Below, piece by piece: positions 10,230-23,129 of a DNA stretch of 64,000 nt. The translations under genes were made by a program, and so were the position numbers. Location: assembly GCA_015478945.1 (NCBI GenBank), contig JABUQX010027774.1:17599-81598 (forward strand), read 5' to 3'. Source of the DNA: Trachelipus rathkii (Eukaryota; Arthropoda; Malacostraca; Isopoda; Trachelipodidae). Below the pieces are notes generated by a model, which saw only the letters and a program-made list of their open reading frames with translations, made no database searches and was not told the DNA's origin. The stretch's first letter is position 1. Every line of letters starts with the position of its first letter.

Positions 10230-12400
10230 CTTCTACAGTGCACCGACCACTCACGGGCAGGAGCCGATATATCAAGGACTGGGGTATGGTTCGCAGCACC
10301 TCGACATATTCATCTTCAATTTTTAGCCCTAAGCTAACGCAGCTTGATGACGCACAGACCGACGAAGGGCTATTCAAATGTGAGAGAGATTACATGTCAG
10401 CAGAACTCACAGAGAGATGGAATGAAATTCCTAGCAAACAAGAAGTGGCAGTGAAAGGGAAGCACCGCAGCGAATAAAGACCTAGATTAGTGTCCAATAC
10501 AATATCAACACTCAAAAACTGCCATGCGGCCTTTAGACAACTTGCACGCCTTGTGATACGTAGGTTCAGTTTCGTAAAGGTGGTGGTTACCGCGTAGTGA
10601 TAAGCTTCCTCGTAACACCTGCCGGCTGCGTAGTACCTATAGAAATAGGAATTCTAAAGCTCAACCAACATCACCGCCGTAAAAGAATTTAGAAGGGATC
10701 AAGTTGAACAATGGAAAGTGCCAGAACAGGTTCTATAAGCCTTTCTGCGCCTTTTGCTCGAACCCTATCCAAAGCCAGGTGCAAAACCAGAGCCCCCCAC
10801 TACTGATATGAGAGCACTACTCCATTACAAGGGGGGAGTAGTACCCTTGTATTCGCTGGTGCAACTTAAAAGAGGAAAAAATAGTCTCGCAGCCAAATTT
10901 ACAATCTCCCAGTTATCTATTGAGGTGCACCTAGACCAATCCGTTGTGATGTTGAGTTTACCAAGATGTTTTTTGTTTATGTTTAAAGGGCCATGGAGTT
11001 TATATTGATCAGACAGTGAGGACGTGAAAACCGTCGAAAGAGATAGGGAAAAAAGTTAGAAGGTGTCCTAGAGAGGGAGATTCTTGTTAGAATTTGTAGT
11101 TTTAAAGAATTAAATATTATCACACGCTTGAGACGTCCACCACCGAAATTCTATCCAGATCTGCTATGAGAATGAATCGGAAAGATTAGAGACGAGAGGC
11201 AATTTTACTAGAAAGTAAAAGTAAGGAAGCAGAAAATTGAAAATGAGTTGTAAGAAATGAAGGGTCGAGTCATCTCGGATACGAAGTGTGAATAGAAGTT
11301 TTAGAATGTTGCAGGTTAGAGAAAGATCATTCTATACTGAAAGTAGGACTAATTATGTCAGGCGATGGAAAGACAGACCTTGAGGACACACTTTTGACAG
11401 CAAAATAGAAGAAGTCGCCCATCAACAACAGCGAGCTCTGAGAGTGATTTATAAAAAGAAAACATAAAATAAGTAGACTAGAGTATGGGAGTGAAAAATT
11501 CCAAGGGATTAGGTTAGCTTCGGAGAGCAGTGACGCGTGTCATACCCGCTGGTCAAATACTCTTGGATGTGTCAAGCGCCACCACGCTACGGAGTCTTCT
11601 CTTGAGTTTCCTTGATTGGAGCAAAACTCCATTAAATCAGTTTAGATAGAATAAAGTGTGATAATATCGCCATGGTAAAGACCTTCGAGTTGCCAAGAGC
11701 ACGTACTGGGCGACGGAAAAGAACAGGTCGAATGAGGACTCCAGGATGATCTAAAAATGAGAGATTGAGTTAAGGGTTTCAAGATCTGTAGAGTAGAACA
11801 CAAGTGAGAGCTTATGACGATAGTTAGAAGGGATCATGTGGAGTGGCTTCCTTTTTTTTTTGGAAATCAGGGGGTTGAAGGCAGGCTGTCGTGGCTTTCC
11901 ACATTGAGGGAAAGTCATTAGTATGTGAGACGATACCTGCAGATATAAGATCCAGAAGTTGAACGGAGGTTCGGGTATTTCAGCACGAGGGCATTCAACC
12001 GCACTTCTCATTCAAAAAAACTGTTGTCGGGAGGCGATGTCATCCGGGCCACCATCACTTACCTAACGTTCATAGATTTCATGAGCCCATGCACCCGATC
12101 AAATGTAATCACTGGCAATGGCATAGGACACCTGAGAGAGAAGGAGGAGGAAGTAAGGAGGATGTGCCAGAATCGTCTAGGGTATGATATCGTCTAGGAG
12201 TGGCAACAATAGGAGGCCGATAAAAGAGATTATTCACTTTATTCAGTTGAGAAAAATTATAAGAAATACAGAACCAACAGATCGAATAAGAGGGAGTGAA
12301 AGACTAGGTTTACAGAAGTGTTTAGAGATGATTATTGGCAAGAGGCGCAGAAAGATTTATCAGTAGAGAATCAATGGAGGTTATCAGCACTTTAACGAAA
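10230..12400 (-). pseudogene. Decayed Jockey-like non-LTR reverse transcriptase
   Basis: On the minus strand, fragments in shifting frames follow the order of a Jockey-type reverse transcriptase. The block before the palm includes FPSMWKA (about 11896-11914) and DPSNYR-like sequence (about 11820-11835). VALDTSKSI (near 11560) corresponds to the first catalytic aspartate block, CPQGLS marks the template-grip region, and RDDSTLH (11255-11274) is the catalytic box, where the first residue of the usual A-D-D is arginine. C-terminal segments such as FSPFKL (near 10880) and ARNFIPSLCEF (near 10350) follow. The coding strand is C/T-rich, as in the plus-strand relic at 29.8-32.9 kb. Many stops and indels make it dead. 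The exact clade is uncertain. Confidence 0.78.
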
Positions 12401-13860
12401 TTTTTAAAGACCGACTGTTGCTCGGACGAATTGTTTTATCTCAAATGCAACGATTTCGAGCTTGAATGAATATGATTAACAGTGATGTGAATAAAGATTA
12501 CATCATATATATACCATCTCGCTCTCCGAAATATGCATCATTTAGTCTTAACTGCAATAACAAATATAAGCCATCGCGCGCATCCCCTTTTTCATGAGAG
12601 GCACTATGACTAGTGATAATGAGCTAGTGAGTAGAAAAGAATTTTAAGTGAGATCGATAAGAAAATTAGAATAAAACAAGAGTATGCAGCAGAACTGCTC
12701 GCTCAAATGTTATGCATCAATCTTAAATTCATTATACCATAGTGGCTTAAATCTCTTATCCGGTACACTAAGTCAACGTGTGCTGTGTCGACATGTCTCT
12801 CATATTATGACAAGATACATAAAAATCACAAAAATAAAAAATATAAAAATATAGAAAACGAAAAGAAAGAGAACACCCACCACGATATTCAGAGTTTCTA
12901 TTCAAATATAGTGCCAGAAAATAACGTTAATAATATCTAATTAATATTAAGAGACATACATAATTCATTATTCTCATAATCATCTTTATATATTTTCAAC
13001 TAATTATCTTCTTTACAGTGACTATTTATAATATATTTCACTGAAATAATCTTATGTAGATGTCGCTATATTGATTAGGTTCTCCATAGGACAAAGTTAA
13101 TATTATAATTGAAATTTGAGACCTCATAACATTTTCATATGATTTCATTCTAGTTATTTATTATCTTCATATACAGTTTTACATCCCAAGCTCATTTCAA
13201 ACATTGATATAGTAGAATTTCATAATATTCTTGAGATAACAGGTTAATTTAACTTGACCTAATATTATTATTTGAGTTTATGCATTTCTGCCTAATGTAT
13301 GATTTTAAAAAATTGTGATACTTAAATTATTATAATGAATTTGTGTATAATGTAAATAGTTGTTAATCAATCGCTATATTATAAGGCTGACATTATCGTA
13401 TGGTAATGAAGTTGCCTATATATTATATTACTTAATCATATAGCCAATAATCCTATAATCAGAAAATCTCTCACATATAGTGTGCATATTTTACAATAAA
13501 ATATTCCACAACTAAATACTACCTTCCTATTGCATATATAAGGTATGTGTCCAAAAATCAGATATATATTTATCTAATCTCTAGTATGCATTTTAAGTTC
13601 AACGGTAGAGAAATACTCCTCGATCCTCGGCATATTTATCAATTTGTTGAAAAATGCAGTTTTTTATGATGCTGTGGTAGTCTCTCAGTGCACTAAAATA
13701 ACGCCACCCGCCGAATGCTCCACAGTCTGTATGCGGTGCGGATGTTCCGCAGAGGATGACAGATGGCGGTCGGTGACTAGTCCGCACGAAGAGTTGTGCC
13801 AATCAACGGAGCATAGAGGGTAATGAGCACTTTTTCGATGAAAACTCCATAAAGAAAGCT
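12401..13860. other. No gene seen
   Basis: A/T-rich sequence with scattered short frames. The 67-codon minus-strand frame at 13599-13802 lies in a GC-richer island but shows no recognisable domain, splice sites or neighbours, so it is not called. Confidence 0.6.
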
Positions 13861-13861
13861 C

Positions 13862-14312
13862 TCTCTCTGATATAGATATATTATTATGAATATAATAATA
13901 TATATATATAAAATATATATAGATATATATAATTATATTATATATATATATATATTATTGTATAAATATATGGGTTTTATTAATATTAATATGATAATTA
14001 ATATATATATATAATTCCCCTTGCTAGCTAAAATGTATATATTTGCATTATCTTTAATATTCTATTTTAAATATCATCTAAAAAAATATCAAATTTTATT
14101 TATTATATATTATAATATAACTAATAATTATATATATAGATATTATAATATAATTAATATATTATATAATTAATTATATAAAATATATAATAAATTATAT
14201 ATAAATAATATATATATATTATATATATATATAATATAATATATATATTATATAATTACATATATAGTATATATATATTATGTTATATATATTATATATA
14301 TATATATATATA

Positions 14313-14352
<40 letters not shown>

Positions 14353-14790
14353 TAATATAATATAGTAATATATATATATATATTAATATATTTATATTAA
14401 TTATATAAAATATATATTTCTATATATATGATTTATATAATTTTAAATTACATTTAGTATGTAATATTATATTTCAAAATGCAGAATGTGATATTTAATA
14501 TTCTATATTAAAATTTATATTATATTCATAAATTAAATATCTGTTTATTATATATTAATATATATTATATATATAATAGATATATATATAATTATAGATT
14601 ATATATAATAATATATATTTTAAATATTTTATAGATATATATATATTATTATATATATATATATATTAATATAATATATTAATATATATTTATATATATA
14701 TATTATATATAAATATATAATTAATATTATATATATTAAATATATATATAATATATAATAATATAATAGTAATATATATTATAAACCCAA
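13862..14790. repeat. AT-dinucleotide desert
   Basis: Over 900 bp of TATATA/ATATTA with almost no G or C apart from occasional short interruptions. Such blocks recur across the window. Confidence 0.95.
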
Positions 14791-16560
14791 ATTATATTTA
14801 GATATTTTTTATAATAAAAATATCCATATATATCTCGAATATTTTATTATGAGTGGATGATACATTGGAAGTGTCAGACCATAAATAATCATAAGCGTAA
14901 AAAGTCTATTACGTCCTTATAGCATGGAAGTATGGGCATTGTATTTAGTGCAAATTACACAACCTTAACTTGTCTATGAATGATTCCGCTAAAGGATAAT
15001 TACAGAAATGATTGTTTATTTTATAAAGCATGATTAATAGATATTATGTGTAATTATCTGATTACTAGTACTTCCAAGTGATTAGCATAATCTACTGAAC
15101 AAAAATTTCTTCATGAAACCGCTATATAATGTCTCAAAAATAAAAACTAAAGACTGATGTCCCCAACTTGATGGTCTTCGAGTTCGAAAATTGCTGTTAT
15201 GGCAGTTAAAGTAATTTCATATTAAATTTTGAACTGTATTATATCTAAAAATCTATACCTACTTCAACTAAAGAGCTGACTGATAAATATTGAGCATACT
15301 ATAATGCATATAGTGAAGACAATAATTGATCTACTTTTCACTTCATTTTAATTGCTTGTGTTTTCAATAGCAATAATTAGTATATAAAAGTACATTATAC
15401 ATCACTATATCATTAAATAATATATCTCCAAACAAATCATATCATTATACGGGAATGTATAAGCTATTCCACTCTTTTAGAAAAGTGTGTCACAAACTAA
15501 ACCATGTATTCCGGTTAGAGAGTTTACAAGCTAGTGGAAGGCGCCTATAAGTAAAATTGCAAGAAGTCTGGCAATATGAGACTTATTTGCTACTACACTG
15601 AGTACTCAATAGTGCCAATGTGAACAAGCTTCTTTGATGAGCTTTGTAAAGATGGACTTCATTGATATTCTTTGATTACAATTTCTAGGGTGATAGGGCT
15701 TTTACTCAGAATGCTAATTTATATATACTAATTATACCTCAAGTGATCGGATATATATAGGTTATCTAATAAGTATGAGGAAAGTGATAAAAGTATTAAA
15801 AGTTAGCTATTGTGCTCTGACCAATCCTACAGAAACAAACAAGAAAAATAATGTCATTAGAATTATTTGACTAAGTCACATAAATATAATAAATTATTAG
15901 AATCACACGTGACAATTCATATAGTTTACGGATAATATTGTCTACTGATTCTAGAATTGTATGGCATATATACTGAAATATATAGAATTAGATAAAATGT
16001 ACAAAAATATCAAGCTGGCAGTAAATATAATTTATGTTAGAATTAGGTAATATAATTAATGTTTGTCGTATATAGTTATAGATTTCCATGACTATGTGTA
16101 TATCATGCTATTTTAATAATGTTCTCTGTAATCTATTTTCTATAACTTTCATCACTGCTGTAGAGATCTTTTTTCAGAAATTATAATAAAATATATAAAA
16201 AGTTATTTAAGATATAGATTACCAATAGACTGACTCATAAGTGTTTAATGATTGGATATTGGCATATAATGATTAGTCACTAAAGAGTGTTATGATCGGC
16301 TCGCGGCACTGACTGGAGAAATTTAGTGCGAACATTTAGTTGTAATGTCAAAAGCGTAATACGAAGGATTTAATGTAGAATATATATATAGAGTACATTA
16401 TATATTAAATATCAAAGTAAATACTCGTATAGTTATATATAGATTAGTTAATGTAACCAAAATATTTATATTACTGTTATTAGTAAGTTTTATGCTTTAT
16501 CTATTACTCTAATAATAACAGTAAATATGATTAAAAATGAGTATTTAAAAATATGCGTGC
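14791..16560. other. No gene seen
   Basis: AT-rich unique-looking DNA. I find no domain-bearing frame on either strand, no terminal repeats and no RNA-like fold. Confidence 0.6.
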
Positions 16561-16564
16561 TAGT

Positions 16565-16580
16565 CTATTTTATATATATA

Positions 16581-16628
<48 letters not shown>

Positions 16629-16855
16629 TATATATATATATAATATATATTATAGATTATTAATATTATAATAATATATATATAATATATATAATATTAT
16701 ATTATTAATATATATATATATATAATATATAATATATATATATATATAATTATATATATATTAATATATATATATATATAATAATATATAATATATATAT
16801 ATATAATATATTTATATATATATATATATATATATTAATAAAATTAATATATAAT
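16565..16855. repeat. (TA)n tract
   Basis: Near-pure TATATA with short TAATATTA interruptions over about 290 bp. Confidence 0.95.
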
Positions 16856-17089
16856 GGATATACCTTGTTTTATTGTAATATCAACTCTGTTCTTGTAATG
16901 CTTAATAAGGTGCAGATTTTTCTTGATATGATACAGAAAATTTTTTTGTTCCATTAAGTATTATACTAAAAATAACTCATATTCCACCTCCTATCCATGA
17001 TTAAAGGGTAGCTGTGCACAATAATTAAGTTGCGGTGGAGGGCGCAATATTACTCCTTAAGTTATACTCACCTGATGACCTTTATATGA

Positions 17090-17490
17090 TTTATTTTTAT
17101 TACCCACTATTATATTTTGAATAGTCATTATTCCCTGTGTCTTTTCCCTCATTACAAGTCTATGTTATTTTGAACTCAATTAATTTTAGTAATATATTTG
17201 TAACTGTTTTCCTAAGTTACTTTATTTTATCTTTTGTTTAATTATTTATAAATTAATAATTATTTAAAATAAATAATTGTGAATTAAAAAAGGTATTTTT
17301 ATTACAATGTTTTTCAATAAATAGGTAGGCGCAACTTACCTTAGTTACGCCACTGTGCCTATGTTTATTTTTATACCCACTTTATTTTATGAATATATTT
17401 CATGTGTCTTTGTTATCAAGTCTATGTTTATTTTTACTCAATTTATTTTAGGAATATACTTCATGTGTCTTTATTATTATCTTTGTTATT
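17090..17490. repeat. Degenerate tandem repeat, about 65-bp unit
   Basis: TCTATGTTTATTTTTA..., a TTTATTTTA(G/T)GAATATA core and TTCATGTGTCTTT occur at 17359-17428 and again at 17429-17486. A more diverged copy lies at 17090-17200. Confidence 0.6.
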
Positions 17491-17544
17491 ATTAACTTAC
17501 TATTTAAATAAACATTGAAAATTAAAAGTTACTTTATATAATTT

Positions 17545-17697
17545 TTTCAATGGCATAACGGCAGAGTAATTTACTCAGGCGCTTGAAGATGCTGGTTCGA
17601 TCCCACATGGGGAACCAAGGAAGAAACTTCCTAGAAAGCTCCCTTCCTCGACCAGGGCAATGCCCGTGGGGTGAGAGCTTTGAATAAAAAAAAAAGT
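17545..17697 (+). mobile_element. tRNA-derived SINE
   Basis: TGGCATAACGG (17551-17561) matches an RNA polymerase III A box and GGTTCGATCC (17594-17603) a B box; the 43-bp spacing is that of a tRNA. A tRNA-unrelated body follows (CCTCGACCAGGGCAATGCCC...), ending in AATAAAAAAAAAAG. Internal promoter, body and A-tail define a SINE. It is not a functional tRNA, since no acceptor stem can be paired. A convincing target duplication is not visible. The 61-codon minus-strand frame over it is a shadow. Confidence 0.75.
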
Positions 17698-18171
17698 TAA
17701 AACCTGAGTGGTTCGTCAAGTCTTAATATTTTGAGAAACAAAGACCATTTATTAGATTCACAGTAACCTACTTCATATTTAAATTCTAATCATATTACTG
17801 CTGCTATTTAAATTGATAAACAGATTTACAACTTACGTTACATTTTTATGTAGCAAATTTATACTTGTAGACTGTTTGTAAAGTTATGATCATCACAACC
17901 TTAAAACTCTTATGTTTATGTTAAGTTTAAGAATTGTCTTGTAAGTTACTCAAGTTTTGAGTATGAAAGCTGAATTTTTGGAAATAATTAACTTAATTAC
18001 TTTCGTAAGAGTAATCGATGTGTAAGGAATAACGTTTTGAATTGAATTATAAAATGCGACAATAAAATTTTGTTTTTAAAGAAAAATGAAAATATATTTT
18101 TATCTAGAATATATTAATAACTAAATTATAAAGAAGTAAACTAAGAAAAGAGAATAATTATAATTACTTGC

Positions 18172-18282
18172 CTGTGCATTGATGTAGGCCCCCTTTGCAA
18201 CAAGGACTTCAACTGCTTTTTTGTTTCCCCTTGCACTTGCTAAGTGTAGTGGAGTACACATGTCAGTCGTGCAACAATTCAC
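18172..18282 (-). CDS. Ankyrin-repeat exon of an unidentified protein (internal exon)
   Basis: The minus strand encodes 37 codons without interruption, including CTPLHLASARGNKKAVEVLV and then AKGAYINAQ: one ankyrin repeat with the TPLHLA turn, the GN loop and the VEVLV(A)KGA helix. The exon is phase 0 at both ends (111 nt). Its 5' side has a long CTT-type pyrimidine tract followed by GAAAG, a plausible acceptor. Its 3' side reads CAG|GCAAGT, the consensus of the rare GC-AG intron class rather than GT-AG. Unlike the transposon relics it has no stop or indel, so it may belong to a living multi-exon gene. I find no second ankyrin exon in the window, so introns must be long, or this is a stranded fragment. 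The product is unknown; ankyrin repeats generally mediate protein binding. Confidence 0.8.
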
Positions 18283-18364
18283 CTTTCAATGAAAGAGAAG
18301 AAGAAGAAGAAGAAATCAGTTTTTTATATAATCAGAGCAACAAAGCTAGTAATTTATTTTGTCA

Positions 18365-18500
18365 GTTCCGACTCCGGCTCTGCATCCAACAACACTAATT
18401 TAAAATTCCCTGACTCCGAATCCGGCTCCGAATATACCAATTTAAAATTCTCCAGTTCCAACTCCGGCTCTTGCCCCATCATTTTAAAATTATACTACTC
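18365..18500. repeat. Iterated CTCCGGCTC / AACTCCGGC motif cluster
   Basis: GACTCCG, TCCGGCTC and AATTTAAAATTC recur with a period of roughly 45-50 bp; the plus-strand Ser/Gly-rich frame across it is a translation of the repeat. It lies about 85 bp upstream (in gene orientation) of the ankyrin exon, within the presumed intron. Confidence 0.65.
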
Positions 18501-18694
18501 CGGCTATAATATACCCCTTTATTTTATAACAAAATTTTTTTGAATACGGCTCTGGTTCAACAGCAAAATTAATATTGGCTCCTAAAATTTCCCCACCCTA
18601 AACTTTGGGGTTACACAGCTCTGAGTATAATGAGGACATAAATTATTGAATGACATTTAAAAAGCATAAATAATTGTACAGGTATATACTAGTA

Positions 18695-19154
18695 TACATT
18701 ATATATATATATATATTATATTACTACAATATATATATATATATTAAAACTATATATTATATATATATATATATAATATATATATATATATAATATATAT
18801 AATATATATATATTATATATTAATATATATATTATATATAATATAAACTATTTCGTAATGCTAATCAGGATATATACAGTAACTGCAAAAACTCAATCGG
18901 CTGCAAAAAAATTAATTACAAAGAAAATAATAATTTTTAAATTTCTTATTGTATTCATATAAGTATTTTAAAATATATTTTTCGTTTAGATGTCATCTAT
19001 TTAAATTTAATATATTAGATATATATTAATATATATATATATATTTATATATATAATTAACTATATATATAATATATAATATATATTTATACTATATATA
19101 TATAATAATATTATATATACATATATATATATATTATGTATATATATATACTAT

Positions 19155-19188
<34 letters not shown>

Positions 19189-19290
19189 TATATATATATA
19201 TACTTATAAATATTATATATATATATTATAATATACTGTTAGTATATATTATATATATATAATATAATATATTATATTATATACTTATTT
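18695..19290. repeat. (TA)n-rich tracts
   Basis: TATATA blocks at 18695-18845 and 19010-19285, separated by a 160-bp A/T-rich spacer. Confidence 0.93.
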
Positions 19291-20814
19291 TCTCAAGCAA
19301 AGATTAAAAATATAGGATATTCACAATTTCATGTCACAAGTTGTGAATATATCTGTAAATGACCACTTTAAATGTAAAGTCCTAATTAATGAATACAAAA
19401 CAAAAATACATTGTCCTATTCCCTATGAGTTATTTTTTCCTTTTTTATTTTAAATGACATTACTCAAAAGATCTTGACGAGAGAGCATAATCTGAGTCAA
19501 GTACTTGAGAAGTTATATATTAATTCAAGGACTTAGATAAACGGAACCAAAAGTGCGACCGAAAATAGTTTCATAATACTTTAGTTTCAAGAGTTCGGCA
19601 CCAGCAAGGAAGAAAGTATGCTGGTTCTACTCGACAGGTCGAAACCTTTACCACCCTCACACGCCCCCTTCCTCCCCCAACCCCTGGGACTACATCGAGA
19701 TGGAGGTAATTAATAATAATACCCCAAAATAAAAGAATATGCTTTGTCGAGATTGGCTGTTTCATTCTGCAAATAATTTTCTTAATTTGAAGCCAATTTG
19801 TCAGGAGTTACATAAAACTTTTAAAATAGACTGAACTAAAGTGAAATACCAGTTATGAAGCAAATTATTTAGATGTAATGTGCATTAAGAAATATGACAA
19901 AAAATTATAATCACTCCACTAGTAAGATTTATGCATTTATAGATAGGTCATAAAAGATTATTACAGAAAAGTTCTTCATTAAAACAACTAGATATGAATA
20001 TTTTATTAGTTTCGATTATCTACTGTATTATTAATATCTGTTGATTTCAGAAATATGTGTAAAATACCAAGAAAGACAATTGTTAATTTTTTAAAAGAGA
20101 TGGAACGATCTTGCAAATCTATATATTTTATAAAATAGTACAATGATTTGAGTAAAGAATAAAGAAAAAAATTCAGTGATGTTTTGAAAGTTCTCTGCCC
20201 TGATCAGTTTGAATGTAATTATACAAATAAGCTAAGCTTATTTCTTGTATAACGAAAATGATATAATATAGATAAAATTAGTTAAAAAGGTTGTTTTGCA
20301 ATATTAATCCTCAGAAGAAAACGTTGTAGAAGTTTTGAATAAAACGTGGAAGATAGATATTTTTACATGCCTTAATATATACTAGTATTCCAAAAATGCT
20401 CAATAACCTACATATACATAAAGTTTATAACTTTTGATAAAAATAAGGAAATAGAATTAAATTTGCTTAAAACAAAGTTCTTTAGAGTAGAGGAGAAATC
20501 TATAACAAAGAGAAGTAAATAGTCTTGATTAACAAAGATACAGACGTACCAAATAATTCCATGACCAAACACCACGTGTATATTTTTGAAAATAATAATA
20601 TAATAATAATTAAAATATTATAAATAATAATTTTATTAAAACAATATACGAATATTAAAAAAAAATAAGAATATTAAATTTTAACGAGATATTCAATTAA
20701 TTAAGAAAAAAAATGTTCCTCAGAGAAAAAGAGAAAACTCCCTGAGAAGATAGTGGTAAAAGAGAATAAATTCATCAATGAAATAATCAATAAAATGCAA
20801 GGCACAATCTACGA
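19291..20814. other. No gene seen
   Basis: AT-rich DNA. A GC-richer island at 19590-19700 carries a 64-codon minus-strand frame without recognisable domain; I leave it uncalled. Confidence 0.55.
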
Positions 20815-22015
20815 ACATATATATAAATATAACAGAATATTATATATATAATCATATACTATTGTATATATAATAAAAATAAAATACATTTATATTTATA
20901 TATAAATAATATTATATTAGATTTAATTTATATTTATTTAGATATAAAAAAAAAAAAAAATATTTATTAGTTAACTATATATGTTTAAATTATATATCTA
21001 ATTATTATAAATTTTTATATAGTATATTTATATTATACTATATATATAATATATAGAATAATATATATATACATAATATTATATATATATATATATAATA
21101 ATAATATAAATAGATATAATAATATATATATATATATATATTAATAATATTAAAAGGTAAGAAGAAGATAGATACTAGCTAACAAGTGATTAAAAAAAAT
21201 TTTTGTTTTTTAATAAAAGAAAGCGAATTGACGTTTCATCCTTAATTTGTAAAAATCAAAATTTAGTTCAAATTATACCCTTAGGAAAATGACTTAATTA
21301 TGTGTATAAATAATTATGTCATCCAGATAAAAAAAAGAGATGGAATAAAAATAATAAAACGGGGTTCAACTTGATTTTTTTTTCCGCACTTTTTCATGAT
21401 CTCTTAAAACAATTATGATGAAAGAAATATGCTTGTTTTGGAGAACACCTCTAGTTCATTTTGTTCCCGCATTACGGCTTGGAGTAAAGACATTTGGTGC
21501 ACATTTGGTAATGAATATATTATAATTATATATATATAATACTATATAAAAAAAAGAGATATGAACATTAAAATTATATGTTATATATATATATAATATA
21601 TATATATATATTATATTATATATATATTAATATTATATATATAAATATTAATATAATATATATATATATAATATATATATATTATATATATAAATATTTA
21701 TAATATATATATTAATTACTATATATATATATATATATATATAACACACTAATATATATATTATATATAATATATATTATTTAAATAATAATTAAATTCT
21801 ATATATATATAATAATATACTAATTAATATATATATAATATCTTATATATATATATATTATATATATATAGAATATATTTATATCTATAATTATAATATT
21901 CTATATAAATATAATATATTTATATATATAATACTATATATATATATATTTATATTAAATATATTATATATTACTTATATATATATATAATAAATCATAT
22001 ATATATTATATAATC
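20815..22015. repeat. AT-dinucleotide deserts
   Basis: TATATA-rich blocks at 20815-21150 and 21520-22015, around a spacer (21151-21519) that contains no recognisable gene. Confidence 0.92.
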
Positions 22016-22672
22016 TACAAATCTATAAACAGGGGAAGTACTAGGAAACCTGCAGTCTATTTATAAAATAAAAAAGACAAAGAGAAAATATTTAATTTAA
22101 TTCATTTTAAAAAAAAACAATGAAAGCAATACATCCTCGGTACAAAAATAGAAAGAAAAAAAGTTAACAATACACATTTAGTAAAGTAAAATGAATTTAA
22201 ATAGAAATACTTATTGTCGTGAAATACAATGCTTACAAAGTTTTTTTATTTCTTTTATTATTTATTTATTATTTATTTCTTACTTACCCTTCTGGGATAA
22301 TATAAATAAACATTAGCTCCTTTCTTTTAGTTAGATGGTAATGGACCCAGGACGACTGTTTATATATATCCAACAAGGTAGTAGTTTACAGGAAGGTTCC
22401 TTTTTAGAGATACCTTAACTGGATTTGTGAATGAAGAGTTGCAGAAGATTTTTTTCCGATAGTTCTCACAGCGTAACTGAAAGCTTACTCCTATTAGTTC
22501 ACTTAGTTCTAACTAGTTTAATCTTCAAGTTCGAAGACTGAATCCGCTTTTTGCACAAGCCCTTAGTGGTTTATATGTTCAAGTGAACTGACTGCTAAGC
22601 CTACTGTACAATTACTACGCCGAACTAGCAAGCATCTTGAAAGATTCTATTTGAGGTGAATGTCACTCTATA

Positions 22673-22800
22673 TCATTGATTCCCAAAGTGGTCTATATAG
22701 ACCCCCAGGGGTCTACAGCGACCTGCAAAGGGTCCATAAAAGTCTTCAAAAATATTGGGGGTCCAGGAGATGTAAATGGGGGTCAACGATAGTGGATCTC
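22673..22800 (+). mobile_element. Possible 5' end of the hAT element
   Basis: ATTCCCAAAGTGGTCTATAT, then GACCCCCAGGGGTC and GGGGGTCCAGG, resembles the G/C-rich ends of hAT elements carrying ZBED/FAM200-type transposases, and it lies just upstream of such a relic. No matching 3' terminus was found near 24.6-24.8 kb, so the boundary is tentative. Confidence 0.4.
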
Positions 22801-23129
22801 ATTTAGGCATTATATATTAATTAAATTAAATTAGAAAATTTGTTAAAGTTGTACCATTGCGCTTTTGTTGCGTCGCATACATTTAACTTTTTAAAAACGT
22901 ATATGTTACATAATAGATATTACAGTATCATCAGTCACAACACATTACGCGCAGTAAGAATTCTTGCTAAACTATCGCCAATTTCCTAGGTACCTTTTAC
23001 TACAACAAGTTTTAAGTATATTGACGCCTAGTTGAATCCAAAAATCTAATCTGAGCATTTCATCTGTGATGTCACCCTCATAAAAACAGTAAATGATTTC
23101 ACAATACTTTTTCAAACTTTTATAAATTA

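Noticed and set aside
13599..13802. 67-codon minus-strand frame in a GC-richer island
   Set aside because: No recognisable domain, splice context or conserved neighbour; length expected by chance.
17545..17625. Functional tRNA gene
   Set aside because: A and B boxes are good but the stems cannot be paired, and a non-tRNA body plus A-tail follow, so it is called a SINE.
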